Of a DNA stretch of 64,000 nucleotides, positions 33,233 to 46,139 are shown in pieces. A program made the position numbers and the translations under genes. Within the stretch, counting starts at the first letter, position 1; each line of letters starts with the position of its first letter. The notes beneath the pieces are model-generated. The model was not told the DNA's origin. It did no database searches and worked only from the letters and a program-made list of their open reading frames with translations. The DNA comes from Puccinellia tenuiflora (taxonomy: Eukaryota > Streptophyta > Magnoliopsida > Poales > Poaceae), in contig QRDG01002503.1 of NCBI GenBank assembly GCA_012064385.1, positions 218,308-282,307 of the forward strand, read 5' to 3'.

Positions 33233-36200
33233 TGTAATACCCCAGCTTCTAACAACCAACGAAGGGTAGAAGTATGATTTTGTGCATCTGCATGCATGCA
33301 TCTGAAAATCCGAATAAATTTTTTCGCAAAATAAAACCCTGGAGGGATTGGTGATCATTCAACTTCATGAATAGAGTTTAGCTCATCTGAGGTGAATGTG
33401 ATAAGTTTTGACATGACCTCCAGACATTTTTACTGGTTGCGGGAAATCAGATCCAAATTGGAATATACAAATGATATTGAATTGGAGATCTTATTTAGGT
33501 GAATAACAAAATCATACATGCTTGTATAAATAAGAAAATAACTCATAAGTAAATTACCAACTCAACACCTATCACAACTCAAAGAGTTATTAAAGCAAAG
33601 TAAATAAGGTAAATGGTTGAGTATTGGAAGACCTTATCTTTACATTGCCTCAACCATAAAAGCTAATACAAATGCTTAAGTAATCATATTCTACACCAAA
33701 CTTGATCTTCTTATTTGATCTTAGCTTCTTATCTTCAAATCTTTCCAAAGACATTCCTGCAAGAAAAATCAAATAAGAAAGAAACTTGGGATGAGATTCA
33801 AAGGCTTTGTGTGATATATAGAAGTAGTTTGGTAACAAGATCAGCTACCTTGTTAACAGATTTCTTTTGTATACCTAAAAGCAATTGAATGTCAAATAAA
33901 ATAAATAAGGTTCAAAACAAAGTTCCTTGTGATCAAAATGTTTGCCCTCACCATAAGGGTGAGGCAACTTATTTATGGAGCTTAAGTAATGGATATTAGG
34001 AACTTGCCCTAATATCCAAATATTGACTACAAGGATCAACATTACTTCAAAGGCGACAAGGGATTATGGATCAGACGTGGATCAGTTGGATCATCTGGAG
34101 TCAAGTAGTCAACAAGGATGAGGAGCAGCATTTGATCAATACAAGAGAAGGGACAAAAGGCAACATTGATCTTTTGACCAAGAAGGCAAAGTATCAACCT
34201 CTTTATCCAATCAACTGCCTTTTAAGAAAAGCCACATAAAAATATTTCTCCAATGGAATAAAATCTCAAGGGAGAAGATAACCCAATGATAAAGACCACA
34301 AATATGAATCTTGCAAAGATACTTGAGCATCCCAACCTTGTAATAAAATGATTAATAGTTGATCATGTTCATGGCAAGTATGCTTTTGAACACAAGATCT
34401 TGGGTGCATCTTAAATAAATGGTGAATACATTTAAATGACTAAAACATATCTCTATTTTTAAATGTAACTAGGGTATTTCAAAAATTCAAAACAAAAATA
34501 CATGGAGCTTCTCTATAATATTATGAGCATCCATGAATTTTCCTATGATTTTTAGACTTGTCTAAAGCCTTAAAAAAATGCAGGAAGTTTCTGTTATAAA
34601 TAGTTTTACTAATTACAGAAAAGCCCAGGGGGTTTTCTGCAAAAATCTTTTCTTTTCCTTCTTTCTTCTTCCTTCCCCGGCCAGAAGGACGACGACGTCG
34701 CTGTCACCGGCCGTGCCACCTCCTGCTTCGCTCCCTCGCGAGATAAGAACGTTGAGGAGACGTCCAGATCGATCATTCTCCCCTCCAACCTCGCCTCGCT
34801 CCCTCTCTTTTTCATCTCTCTGCTCCCGTGCCCGAAATTCTAGCTCCACCGTCGCCGCTGTTCGCCGTTGTTCCCGGCCGTCCCCGACGAATCGAAGACC
34901 ACCACCAGGACCACCGCGAGCTCCTATTCCTCCTCATCCACTCGCGCTTACCGGAACGCCTCCAATCCGGCGAATCGGGTCGCCGTCGTCCGTCTCCCGC
35001 CGCTGCTGTCGAGCTCGTTTCCGTCGACGTCCGACCTCCCCGCGCCTCCCCGGCCACTCCACTGAGCTCCCGGTAAGCAGGGGATCCTCCCCATAACCTT
35101 TGCCCTCTCCCTCTCGCCTCCGGTCGCCGACCCCGACGTGCTCCGCCTCTGGCCGCCGCTGGCCATGGTCGCCGGAGCTGTTCCGGTGACCATTTGGTCC
35201 AAGCGACGCCACCCCTGCGTTCCTCTCCTCCAGGTGCATCCAGCGCGTCTGGCCGCGCTTGCCGGCGTGGCCGGAATCGGCCGGTCCGTCGCCGGCAGCG
35301 CCGTGCACTACCGTGGTGACGTCATGCTGACGTCACGGTGGGGCCGGCATGTCAGTATTTTAATCATTTAGAAATAGTTTTAGTAATTGAATAAATTCCT
35401 GACATGTGGGACCCTCTGGCAGCTATTTAAATAATTCCAGAAAGTGTTTAAAAATTGTAAATTCAATAACTTTTATTCTATAATTCAGAAAATTACAAAT
35501 AATATACCAAAATTCTTAGAAAAATGAAACCTATTTAAATATGACAAATTCATTCATAATTTATCAACTAAAAATAAAAGTTGTTTAAAATTACTTAAAT
35601 GCCAAATAAACATTACCTAAAATTTTGAAATGCAAATAAATTCCTAAAATTAAATAAAAATATGTTTTCAACTCCAAATTTTATAAGGATTTCAAATATG
35701 ATTTTTATTTAATTTATTGAAAAGGTTTTATTGAATAAAAAATACTAAGATCCATAAATGGATATGATTTCAATTATTTTAAAATAAATTATTTGAAAAT
35801 AATTTTCTTATGTAATTAATTAAAAGATAGTATCTGGAATTGAATTGTACTAGTTTCTAAAACTACTAGTTTTCTAAAAAGAAAATAAATTTGAAATATA
35901 AGTTCAAAACATAAAATCTGAGCTCATATACTATTTGTAAATGACTGTCCTGTTACTCATCCTAGGTAAAACACACAAAAAGGAGTTCATTTGAAATCAC
36001 TCTAGTGTTATTAATTTTTGAAAGTAATTAAATAAAATAAAATTATGAAATAAATGCAATCCTTAACTAAGCATCTGTAAGTTGTGTATTACTCATTTGA
36101 AGCATCACTTTGTTAATCATAGCAAACACCTAAGTCTAAAAGTTATAACAACCCAAAGATCTCACAGTTAACAAAGAAACCAATAACGCGAAGCGCTTAC

Positions 36201-37843
36201 TTGTGAGTTTGGGTATTTTGGGTTATACACGATGCATCTCATATTTATGCATAATAGCATATTGCAAGTGTTTTCAGTAGTCCTTACCCGGACTACTTTG
36301 CTGTTTTCAGATCTCCGGGTTCTGACGCAACCCTAGAACCCCGAAGGGCATGAACTGCCACCTCTATCACAGGCAAGTTCATCACTTGCTCATATCTCTT
36401 TGAAATACTTGTTAAAGAAACTATTTTCAAACTCTATATTACTATCACCTATTCCAAGAAAGCATAAAGCTATTTTCTGAATAACATGACTATTGGTTGT
36501 CTACCTATTTGGTGGTAACCTACTATGGAGGGCAGGTGGGACCATGGTAAGATGAATTGGTCCGGAGGTTCCACTTGCACGGGAAAGTATTACCTAGGAA
36601 TTAACAACAAATGCCGTCATAATGATTGCGCCGTAAAGACGCGTTAACCATAAGACCTGGAATGGGACGGGAAATGCCATCTGTACTTCTCCCGGATGCA
36701 TGCCAACGGGTGACCAGGGTCGTACGCGGTAGGTCTTGCGGGACTACACGCAACATGGGTGGGAACCCTTAGGTCCCACGATACCTGGTGCCTATGATGG
36801 ATTGTAGGGATGTCTGGAACGGGCAATCTGTTAGGCAAAGGGGAGGACTTTTGAGTCTGGAACGGTCTGCCTAAAGATTTAGGGGAGGACAAACCTACAA
36901 AAGGGTGGGCATGCGTTGTGCGGAGAGGCACAGTGAATGACTTGGATCAAAAACTGGGCCCCACACCAAAGAGAGTGTGGACGGGAAAGATCACCCGGTT
37001 GTGCAACAAAGTCTTGATCTCTTATGGGTAAAGTAACGCACCTCTGTAGAGTGTAAAAAATTGTAACATGTTACTCCCTGTTCCGGGAAGGAGCTGCGAA
37101 CGCTGCAGGAAAGGAACTCCATGAAAGTTCTAGCCCTGTGAAGGATGACGGGCATAGTCTTCAGAAATAAAAGCAACCTCTTGAAGAAATGTTTACAAAA
37201 ACCCTGCATCAAGCTTAAGGCTCCCTGGAGTCTAAAGCTGTAGCTAGTGCATCAAACTTCCCACCATACATAATGGACTTGCTGGGTAACGCTGGTTACT
37301 CACCCTTGCCCTTTTGACCCCTGCTTAGACTTTGGAGCCATCAAAGGAGTTGACGGAGGTCCATCACAACGTCGAGATGTTCATTAAGGAGTCAACCGTT
37401 ACTTCACCAACCGAAGCACGACTACAACTATGGCCACAAAGGAGCAATGTCAACGATGTCAAAGAGATCACACTGCCAATGAAGGAGACCACGCTTACTG
37501 AAGGAACGAGTACAAGTCAGGATAATCTTATTCCAGATAGAGTAGATTAAGGTGGTGGCAACAGCAGTAGTGGATTAGGAGTTAAAACTAGAGTTGATCT
37601 CCAGCTTAGTGCTACGAATTGGCTCTCTCTGGATTTCATTTGCACGAGGCTATCCTCTATGTATCGAGGAGGTTCTCGAAATTTTGTATTGAATATTGTT
37701 GTAATCCTATAGTTTTACCTTGGACCTGCTATGTTTCTGTTGTACCACTCTGAAGGATGTAATATTCACGGATAGGTCCTTCTGTGAGTATTATGTCAAC
37801 GACTTGCACACTACACCATGCAGTGGTGTGCTGGGTCACCGCA
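33233..37843 (+). repeat. Gypsy B 5' LTR
   Basis: TATAAATAG near 34595, then a GC-rich leader (34660-35350), splice-donor-like CCGGTAAGCAG (GT 35073-35074), AT-rich stretch, and acceptor-like GTTTTCAG (AG 36309-36310). Frames such as 34578-35096 fall in the GC-rich leader and recur with changes in the other LTR; they are not convincing genes. Confidence 0.9.
35317..35335. promoter_or_regulatory. Two perfect TGACGTCA (CRE/bZIP) sites, 5' LTR of B
   Basis: TGACGTCA at 35317-35324 and 35328-35335, three bases apart (11-bp spacing, about one helical turn). TGACGTCA is the consensus for plant TGA/bZIP factors. The pair is conserved at 42522-42540 in the 3' LTR. Confidence 0.6.
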
Positions 37844-40436
37844 GCTGGTATCAGAGCAAAGCGACCTTAGGTTTGAAACCTTTTAGGAGACTTGTAGGTT
37901 GGTAAAGACTGTAGAAAGTTATTTTATCTAAACTATATCTATCTATGACCTATGATGGTTATTCACTTGAGAATAATAACATCATATGTATATAGAGTAT
38001 TCTTATCTAGTCTTCTATAGGTATAGTACTTATCCATCTTGTTCTTTCTAAAACCTGGTATACCAAGTGAGAGGTTGCTCTCTATAATAGCTGTCGTGTA
38101 TCTAAGTCAGTGATATCTATGTGATATCATTGAGGATGCCATCCTATGAAGTAGAACCCTATGGGAGTTGATGATGGAAGGACAAGAAAAGAGAAGAATA
38201 ATGGTGAGTTGGTTATACTAAGCCATGTAAGTTATGGTAAGTATACCACTTCCATATGGTTCATGATCGAAGAGGATGTTGGATAATAAGATACCATTTC
38301 AAGGAGGATATGGAGTAGTGCACTTGCCACAAGTAAAGTATTATGGTATTCATGTATACCAATAGTACCTACACGAGAGAACGTGAGTTTACACTTGAAG
38401 ATATGAAGAAGTATGGAAGTTCATCAAGGCACGAAGACGAAGTTCAAGGTCAAGAAGACTTAGCTCCTTTGGAGTTAAGAGGGACACAAGTATGAATAGA
38501 CATTAGGTCAGAGTTACCTAATTGCGAATGGTCAATTGGGGTAAATACTCTTATGAGTTACACTTTGAGTGAAGGGTAAACCTGTTCCTTAAGCCAGTGA
38601 GGCAAGAGTTGTTATATAAAGTGTGTCTATGAGGTAATATATACCTAATTTGTAGTTTTAGCATCTAAGCCTAGGCACTTGAGATGTTTATACTCAAAGT
38701 ACTACCTATATTATGGTTAATGGTGCCTGAGTGATATATAATTATATTTGGGATTTATTGGTTCTTATTGGATTTTTGATTGACTAGACCTGAGCATGAA
38801 GTTTGAACTTGATGTGCAAATGCATGTTGCAACATTTTGTTCTTCCTTGATGTTACTGGTCTAGATGATACATAGGTTAGTATGAGAGCGTTCTGAGTGA
38901 CCAGAGTTGTTGCAGCAATGGAAGCTCACGAATAGAAGGAAGTCCAAAAAGAAGATAAAGATCTACCAAAGATGTTGCAAGGAAAGCTAAATTAGGAGAC
39001 ATATCCGAGAAGGAAGATTGTGAAGTTTTTGCTTATCAGGTCACAACGTCGTTTCATGGATAACAAACACAATGACGGAGGTCACGGGATGACACAGAAA
39101 AAAGGGAAATTCAAAGACATTGAAAGAAGAAGCAATAAAATGCAGGCCCGTGTTTACGAGATTGTTTTAACCTGGCGGAAGAGATTGTTGTAGGAACAAA
39201 GAAGAGATATTGATACTACTGGGATCAAGCTTGAGAAGAAGTTTATCAACACATATGTGCCCAAGAGTACTATAAGGTTGATGATAAAGGAGGATGAAGA
39301 CCGGAAGAACGTGGATATTTCCAGTTCTGCAAGAATAAATAGGGAGTTGATCGCCTATTGTAGACATCATCAATGATGGAAGAAGTGCAAACATGGAGTC
39401 CATTGTTCAGAAGAACATCAGAATCAAGAGAAAAGAGTCTAGTTAGTCGTGGGTTGATGATAAGCCAAGAAAGTTGACTAATTTGGATGAGGATATCTGA
39501 CACTGGTGAAGCCAAAGTACCATAGTTACAGCTTTTATCCAGAGCCACTATAGAGATAGATTTTATCAGTTGGTTTTATGTCTTAGATTCCTCTCCTCAA
39601 AAGGTAGATATATCTTGTATTCTTCGAAAAATTATTAAAAACCTGGTAATCGTATCTCTTTATCGGAAGATGACACTGGGGATTCGCAATATTTTGGTTT
39701 TATACCTATGTTCTTCGTGAGACCATTAGGTAGGTATACCAAGATTTGAGCAGAAAGGTGAGTTATGAAGTTCGACTTAATAGAGTTGACTGAATAAAGC
39801 TCGATGGATTGGAGCTGACGGAAGGAAGTTCGTCTAACTGGACCCCAGAACAGAGGAAGGCTCAGGAAACTTCAAGGAGAAAAGGGAATTATATATGTTG
39901 ATTAGTACTTGACGGAGAAGACATGTCGTTAGAAGGGAATTCGATGACGAATACAAGATCGAAGTAGTACCAAGTCTTGATGGATGAAGTTCTATAAAGC
40001 TGGAAAGAACAACTAACCCCGAGGTTATGAAGCGAAAGCCATTTGTTTCCATCAGAAATAAAGTCTTGCTAATCTCAGGATTATTGGGAAGGGAACCAAC
40101 AAACATATCGGAAGGTCGTATAAGGATGTAGATGAAGATCTTTGACAAAGGGGCATAAAGCCATGCAAATGCGAGGAGTCAAAATTAGATGACTCAAGAA
40201 ACATGAAGGAGTAATAGAATCGTCAGAATCTAACAAATATTAGATGAAAGTTGACAGATGTATAGTATGGATCAAGGGAAGATGCAGAAAAGTATGTGGG
40301 ACAAAGGATCACCAATATTTGCGTCCACGTCAGAATGGAATTTGAGCGAAGCAATATCAGCAAAAATGCTTTCTACTTATCTCTACGTGAGAGGAGCCGA
40401 AACTTCGGGACGAAGTTTTTGTTAAGGGGGGAAGAC
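37844..40436 (+). other. Gypsy B internal region, non-coding
   Basis: Bounded by the PBS (37846) and PPT (40424). Stop-filled. The distal end (about 40385-40430) keeps the CTTCGGGACGAAGTTTTTGT block usual before the PPT of chromovirus-type gypsy elements. Antisense frames at 39167-40148 are shadows. Confidence 0.75.
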
Positions 40437-43400
40437 TGTAATACCCCAGCTTCTAACAACCAACGAAGGGTAGAAGTATGATTTTGTGCATCTGCATGCA
40501 TGCATCTGAAAATCCGAATAATTTTTTTCGCAAAATAAAACCCTGGAGGGATTGGTGATCATTCAACTTCATGAATAGAGTTTAGCTCATCTGAGGTGAA
40601 TGTGATAAGTTTTGACATGACCTCCAGACATTTTTAATGGTTGCGGGAAATCAGATCCAAATTGGAATATACAAATGATATTGAATTGGAGATCTTATTT
40701 AGGTGAATAACAAAATCATACATGCTTGTATAAATAAGAAAATAACTCATAAGTAAATTACCAACTCAACACCTATCACAACTCAAAGAGTTATTAAAGC
40801 AAAGTAAATAAGGTAAATGGTTGAGTATTGGAAGACCTTGTCTTTACATTGCCTCAACCATAAAAGCTAATACAAATGCTTAAGTAATCATATTCTACAC
40901 CAAACTTGATCTTCTTATTTGATCTTAGCTTCTTATCTTCAAATCTTTCCAAAGACATTCCTGCAAGAAAAATCAAATAAGAAAGAAACTTGGGATGAGA
41001 TTCAAAGGCTTTGTGTGATATATAGAAGTAGTTTGGTAACAAGATCAGCTACCTTGTTAACAGATTTCTTTTGTATACCTAAAAGCAATTGAATGTCAAA
41101 TAAAATTAATAAGGTTCAAAACAAAGTTCCTTGTGATCAAAATGTTTGCCCTCACCATAAGGGTGAGGCAACTTATTTATGGAGCTTAAGTAATGGATAT
41201 TAGGAACTTGCCCTAATATCCAAATATTGACTACAAGGATCAACATTACTTCAAAGGCGACAAGGGATTATGGATCAGACGTGGATCAGTTGGATCATCT
41301 GGAGTCAAGTAGTCAACAAGGATGAGGAGCAGCATTTGATCAATACAAGAGAAGGGACAAAAGGCAACATTGATCTTTTTACCAAGAAGGCAATGTATCA
41401 ACCTCTTTATCCAATCAACTGCCTTTTAAGAAAAGCCACATAAAAATATTTCTCCAATGGAATAAAATCTCAAGGGAGAAGATAACCCAATGATAAAGAC
41501 CACAAATATGAATCTTGCAAAGATACTTGAGCATCCCAACCTTGTAATAAAATGATTAATAGTTGATCATGTTCATGGCAAGTATGCTTTTGAACACAAG
41601 ATCTTGGGTGCATCTTAAATAAATGGTGAATACATTTAAATGACTAAAACATATCTCTATTTTTCAAATGTAACTAGGGTATTTCAAAAATTCAAAACAA
41701 AAATACATGGAGCTTCTCTATAATATTATGAGCATCCATGAATTTTCCTATGATTTTTAGACTTGTCTAAAGCCTTAAAAAAATGCAGGAAGTTTCTGTT
41801 ATAAATAGTTTTAGTAATTACAGAAAAGCCCAGGGGGTTTTCTACAAAAATCTTTTCTTTTCCTTCTTTCTTCTTCCTTCCCCGGCCAGAAGGACGACGA
41901 CGTCGCTGTCACCGGCCGTGCCACCTCCTGCTTCGCTCCCTCGCGAGATAAGAACGTTGAGGAGACGTCCGGATCGATCATTCTTCCCTCCAACCTCGCC
42001 TCGCTCCCTCTCTTCTTCATCTCTCTGCTCCCGTGCCTGAAATTCTAGCTCCACCGTCGCCGCCGTTCGCCGTTGTTCCCGGCCGTCCCCGACAAATCGA
42101 AGACCACCACCAGGACTACCGTGAGCTCCTATTCCTCCTCATCCACTCGCGCTTGCCGGAACCCCTCCAATCCGGCGAATCGGGTCGCCGTCGTCCGTCT
42201 CCCGCCGCTGCTGACGAGCTCGTTTCCGTCACCGTCCGACCTCCCCGCGCCTCCCCGGCCACTCCACCGAGCTCCTGGTAAGCAGGGGATCCTCCCCATA
42301 ACCTTTGCCCTCTCCCTCTCGCCTCCGGTCGCCGACCCCGACGTGCTCCGCCTCTGGCCGTCGCTGGCCATGGTCGCCGGAGCTGTTCCGGTGACCATTT
42401 GGTCCAAGCGACGCCACCCCTGCGTTCCTCTCCTCCAGGTGCATCCAGCGCGTCTGGCCGCGCTTGCCGGCGTGGCCGGAATCGGCCGGTCCGTCGCCGG
42501 CAGCGCCGTGCACTACCGTGGTGACGTCATGCTGACGTCACGGTGGGGCCGGCATGTCAGTATTTTAATCATTTAGAAATAGTTTTAGTAATTGAATAAA
42601 TTCCTGACATGTGGGACCCTCTGGCAGCTATTTAAATAATTCCAGAAAGTGTTTAAAAATTGTAAATTCAATAACTTTTATTCTATAATTCAGAAAATTA
42701 CAAATAATATACCAAAATTCTTAGAAAAATGAAACCTATTTAATATGACAAATTCATTCATAATTTATCAACTAAAAATAAAAGTTGTTTAAAATTACTT
42801 AAATGCCAAATAAACATTACCTAAAATTTGAAATGCAAATAAATTCCTAAATTAAATAAAAATATGTTTTCAACTCCAAATTTTATAAGGATTTCAAATA
42901 TGATTTTTATTTAATTTATTGAAAAGGTTTTATTGAATAAAAAATACTAAGATCCATAAATGGATATGATTTCAATTATTTTAAAATAAATTATTTGAAA
43001 ATAATTTTCTTATGTAATTAATTAAAAGATAGTATCTGGAATTGAATTGTACTAGTTTCTAAAACTACTAGTTTTCTAAAAAGAAAATAAATTTGAAATA
43101 TAAGTTCAAAACATAAAATCTGAGCTCATATACTATTTTGTAAATGACTGTCCTGTTACTCATCCTAGGTAAAACACACAAAAGGAGTTCATTTGAAATC
43201 ACTCTAGTGTTATTAATTTTTGAAAGTAATTAAATAAAATAAAATTATGAAATAAATGCAATCCTTAACTAAGCATCTGTAAGTTGTGTATTACTCATTT
43301 GAAGCATCACTTTGTTAATCATAGCAAACACCTAAGTCTAAAAGTTATAACAACCCAAAGATCTCACAGTTAACAAAGAAATCAATAACGCGAAGCGCTT

Positions 43401-45046
43401 ACTTGTGAGTTTGGGTATTTTGGGTTATACACGATGCATCTCATATTTATGCATAATAGCATATTGCAAGTGTTTTCAGTAGTCCTTACCCGGACTACTT
43501 TGCTGTTTTCAGATCTCCGGGTTCTGACGCAACCCTAGAACCCCGAAGGGCATGAACTGCCACCTCTATCACAGGCAAGTTCATCACTTGCTCATATCTC
43601 TTTGAAATACTTGTTAAAGAAACTATTTTCAAACTCTATATTACTATCACCTATTCCAAGAAAGCATAAAGCTATTTTCTGAATAACATGACTATTGGTT
43701 GTCTACCTATTTGGTGGTAACCTACTATGGAGGGCAGGTGGGACCATGGTAAGATGAATTGGTCCGGAGGTTCCACTTGCACGGGAAAGTATTACCTAGG
43801 AATTAACAACAAATGCCGTCATAATGATTGCGCCGTAAAGACGCGTTAACCATAAGACCTGGAATGGGACGGGAAATGCCATCTGTACTTCTCCCGGATG
43901 CATGCCAACGGGTGACCAGGGTCGTACGCGGTAGGTCTTGCGGGACTACACGCAACATGGGTGGGAACCCTTAGGTCCCACGATACCTGGTGCCTATGAT
44001 GGATTGTAGGGATGTCTGGAACGGGCAATCTGTTAGGCAAAGGGGAGGACTTTTGAGTCTGGAACGGTCTGCCTAAAGATTTAGGGGAGGACAAACCTAC
44101 AAAAGGGTGGGCATGCGTTGTGCGGAGAGGCACAGTGAATGACTTGGATCAAAAACTGGGCCCCACACCAAAGAGAGTGTGGACGGGAAAGATCACCCGG
44201 TTGTGCAACAAAGTCTTGATCTCTTATGGGTAAAGTAACGCACCTCTGCAGAGTGTAAAAAATTGTAACATGTTACTCCCTGTTCTGGGAAGGAGCTGCG
44301 AACGCTGCAGGAAAGGAACTCCATGAAAGTTCTAGCCCTGTGAAGGATGACGGGCATAGTCTTCAGAAATAAAAGCAACCTCTTGAAGAAATGTTTACAA
44401 AAACCCTGCATCAAGCTTAAGGCTCCCTGGAGTCTAAAGCTGTAGCTAGTGCATCAAACTTCCCACCATACATAATGGACTTGCTGGGTAACGCTGGTTA
44501 CTCACCCTTGCCCTTTTGACCCCTGCTTAGACTTTGGAGCCATCAAAGGAGTTGACGGTGGTCCATCACAACGTCGAGATCTTCATTAAGGAGTCAACCG
44601 TTACTTCACCAACCGAAGCACGACTACAACTATGGCCACAAAGGAGCAATGTCAACGATGTCAAAGAGATCACACTGCCAATGAAGGAGACCACGCTTAC
44701 TGAAGGAACGAGTACAAGTCAGGATAATCTTATTCCAGATAGAGTAGATTAAGGTGGTGGCAACAGCAGTAGTGGATTAGGAGTTAAAACTAGAGTTGAT
44801 CTCCAGCTTAGTGCTACGAATTGGCTCTCTCTGGATTTCATTTGCACGAGGCTATCCTCTATGTATCGAGGAGGTTCTCGAAATTTTGTATTGAATATTG
44901 TTGTAATCCTATAGTTTTACCTTGGACCTGCTATGTTTTCTGTTGTACCACTTTGAAGGATGTAATATTCACGGATAGGTCCTTCTGTGAATATTATGTC
45001 AACGACTTGCACACTACACCATGCAGTGGTGTGCTGGGTCACCGCA
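40437..45046 (+). repeat. Gypsy B 3' LTR
   Basis: 4610 bp, about 99 percent identical to the 5' LTR. Roughly half of the substitutions cluster in the GC-rich leader (41950-42360), many being CG versus TG/CA. The twin TGACGTCA sites are intact. Confidence 0.9.
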
Positions 45047-45362
45047 GAAGCGTTCATGGCGGCGCTGGAGGGGGGTGGTGAGGTCGGCCGGAGCGGGGTA
45101 AGAGAAGGGGGTGCCGGCGGCGGAAGGAGGCGCGAAGTGGCAGGGCTGAAATGTCCCTCCCGCCAACGCCTCGCAGGTTATTCGGGGCACCGTCGGTTCG
45201 GAGGGGAAAACCGCGTATACATGGTTTCGGGGGGAAGTTCTCGGGCGCCCGAAAAAAAATTTACGGGCCGGACACTTTTTTGGTCGCTGGTCTGCCTCGT
45301 TTTTCCTCCGGGCGGTTATTTTATCGGTTCGGGGCGTTTACGGGGCTCTGCTAGAGATGCTT
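45047..45362. mobile_element. Fragment of a GC-rich DNA transposon with one visible end
   Basis: The right border reads GGCTCTGCTAGAGATGCT; its complement AGCATCTCTAGCAGAGCC resembles the common GAGCATCTC-type inverted terminus of grass non-autonomous DNA elements. The sequence is GC-rich, with an A8 run at 45255-45262. The other end is missing, apparently lost at the gypsy B junction. Confidence 0.4.
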
Positions 45363-45960
45363 CAGGCTCAAAGCAACGGCAAAAAAGGGCCCCTTAATTC
45401 CATGGCTGACAGATGTGGCATGCAGCAGCAGAGCACATGTACGTGTGCTCTGCAACTTTCATCATCTAGCCCTGATCCATTTTTCCTTCCAGCTTTCGCT
45501 CATCCTTCCTTCCTTCCGTCCAAGTGGCAGGCGACGCAGTCTGTCAGCAATTCCCAGAGATCGCCATGACGCTCCTCCAAATCGTGGAATGTCTCAGCAC
45601 CAAGAGTCGCTACATATCATTCTCGTGCTACCGTACGTGTATATCCAGCTAATCTGCAGAGATCCAGATTTGGGTAGATGGTTCAGCTGCATCCTGGGAG
45701 TGTGCCTAACTAACTGCCTGGTTAGGCCTGGAACAGATCGTAGAAGGATCGAATTTGTATCCGAGGAACAACGTGGCATCCGATCCTGGCCGAGGCCAGC
45801 ATGCCTTGCCGCTGCAAGGAACGATCTTCCGTTGCATCGATCGAGCTCTGATCCACGAGCTTCCACGTACAGTACGTAGCACTGTCGCGGAAGCGTGCTT
45901 GGATGTCTAGCACTGTTTTGCGGATTGGCTCAAGGAGAATATATACTACTCCAGTCAATT
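45363..45960. repeat. Local module, copy 1
   Basis: Contains CTCAAAGCAACGGC, GTGTGCTCTGCAACTTTCA and GCTTTCGCTCATCCTTCC, shared with 61540-61690. It also has GATGGTTCAGC, GCCTAACTAACTGC and CCACGAGCTTCCACGTA, shared with 47180-47400 (and partly with 61900-62010). The minus frame 45722-45958 has TWKLVDQS, also present in copy 2. I do not recognise the product; it may be untranslated or exon sequence of a locally duplicated gene. Confidence 0.6.
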
Positions 45961-46139
45961 AACAAGTCCTTTTCGGTGATGTTATATATGTGTAGATATC
46001 CTCCGAAAGTGTTCTTGAGCACATACAGATATTTTTGCAGCAAAACCTACAATTTTTTTGCCCACGAGGATAGCTACATAGTACGAATCGGTACGTACGT
46101 AGCCGCCAGGAGAGGCGACGGAAAGACCCAGCTAAAACC

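Larger units (their letters stand above)
33233..45046 (+). mobile_element. Gypsy element B, LARD-like, 4.6-kb LTRs
   Basis: Two LTRs (33233-37843, 4611 bp; 40437-45046, 4610 bp) start TGTAATACCCCAGC and end GGGTCACCGCA. Primer site TGGTATCAGAGC at 37846-37857 and polypurine tract AAGGGGGGAAG at 40424-40434. The interior is 2593 bp without coding capacity. Very long LTRs with a short non-coding interior are the definition of a large retrotransposon derivative (Sukkula-like architecture). I count roughly 33 substitutions and 8 small indels between the LTRs, about 0.7 percent. The left flank ends AATAC and the right begins GAAGC, so no target duplication is present. Confidence 0.85.

Noticed and set aside
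32467..33237. Plus-strand frames between gypsy C's LTR and gypsy B
   Set aside because: Antisense to the C interior, no recognisable domain, composition like the surrounding non-coding interior.
34578..35371. Several overlapping GC-rich frames on both strands (also 41783-42576)
   Set aside because: Located in the leader-like part of gypsy B LTRs; the two LTR copies differ by indels or stops that change frame lengths, with no domain.
39167..40148. Minus-strand frames of 78-104 codons in gypsy B interior
   Set aside because: Opposite to the element's orientation, short, no domain; typical shadow frames.
45594..45958. Minus-strand frames in module copy 1 as a functional gene
   Set aside because: Parts are shared with copy 2, but stops and indels break the frames there and no family is recognisable; kept only as a repeat module.
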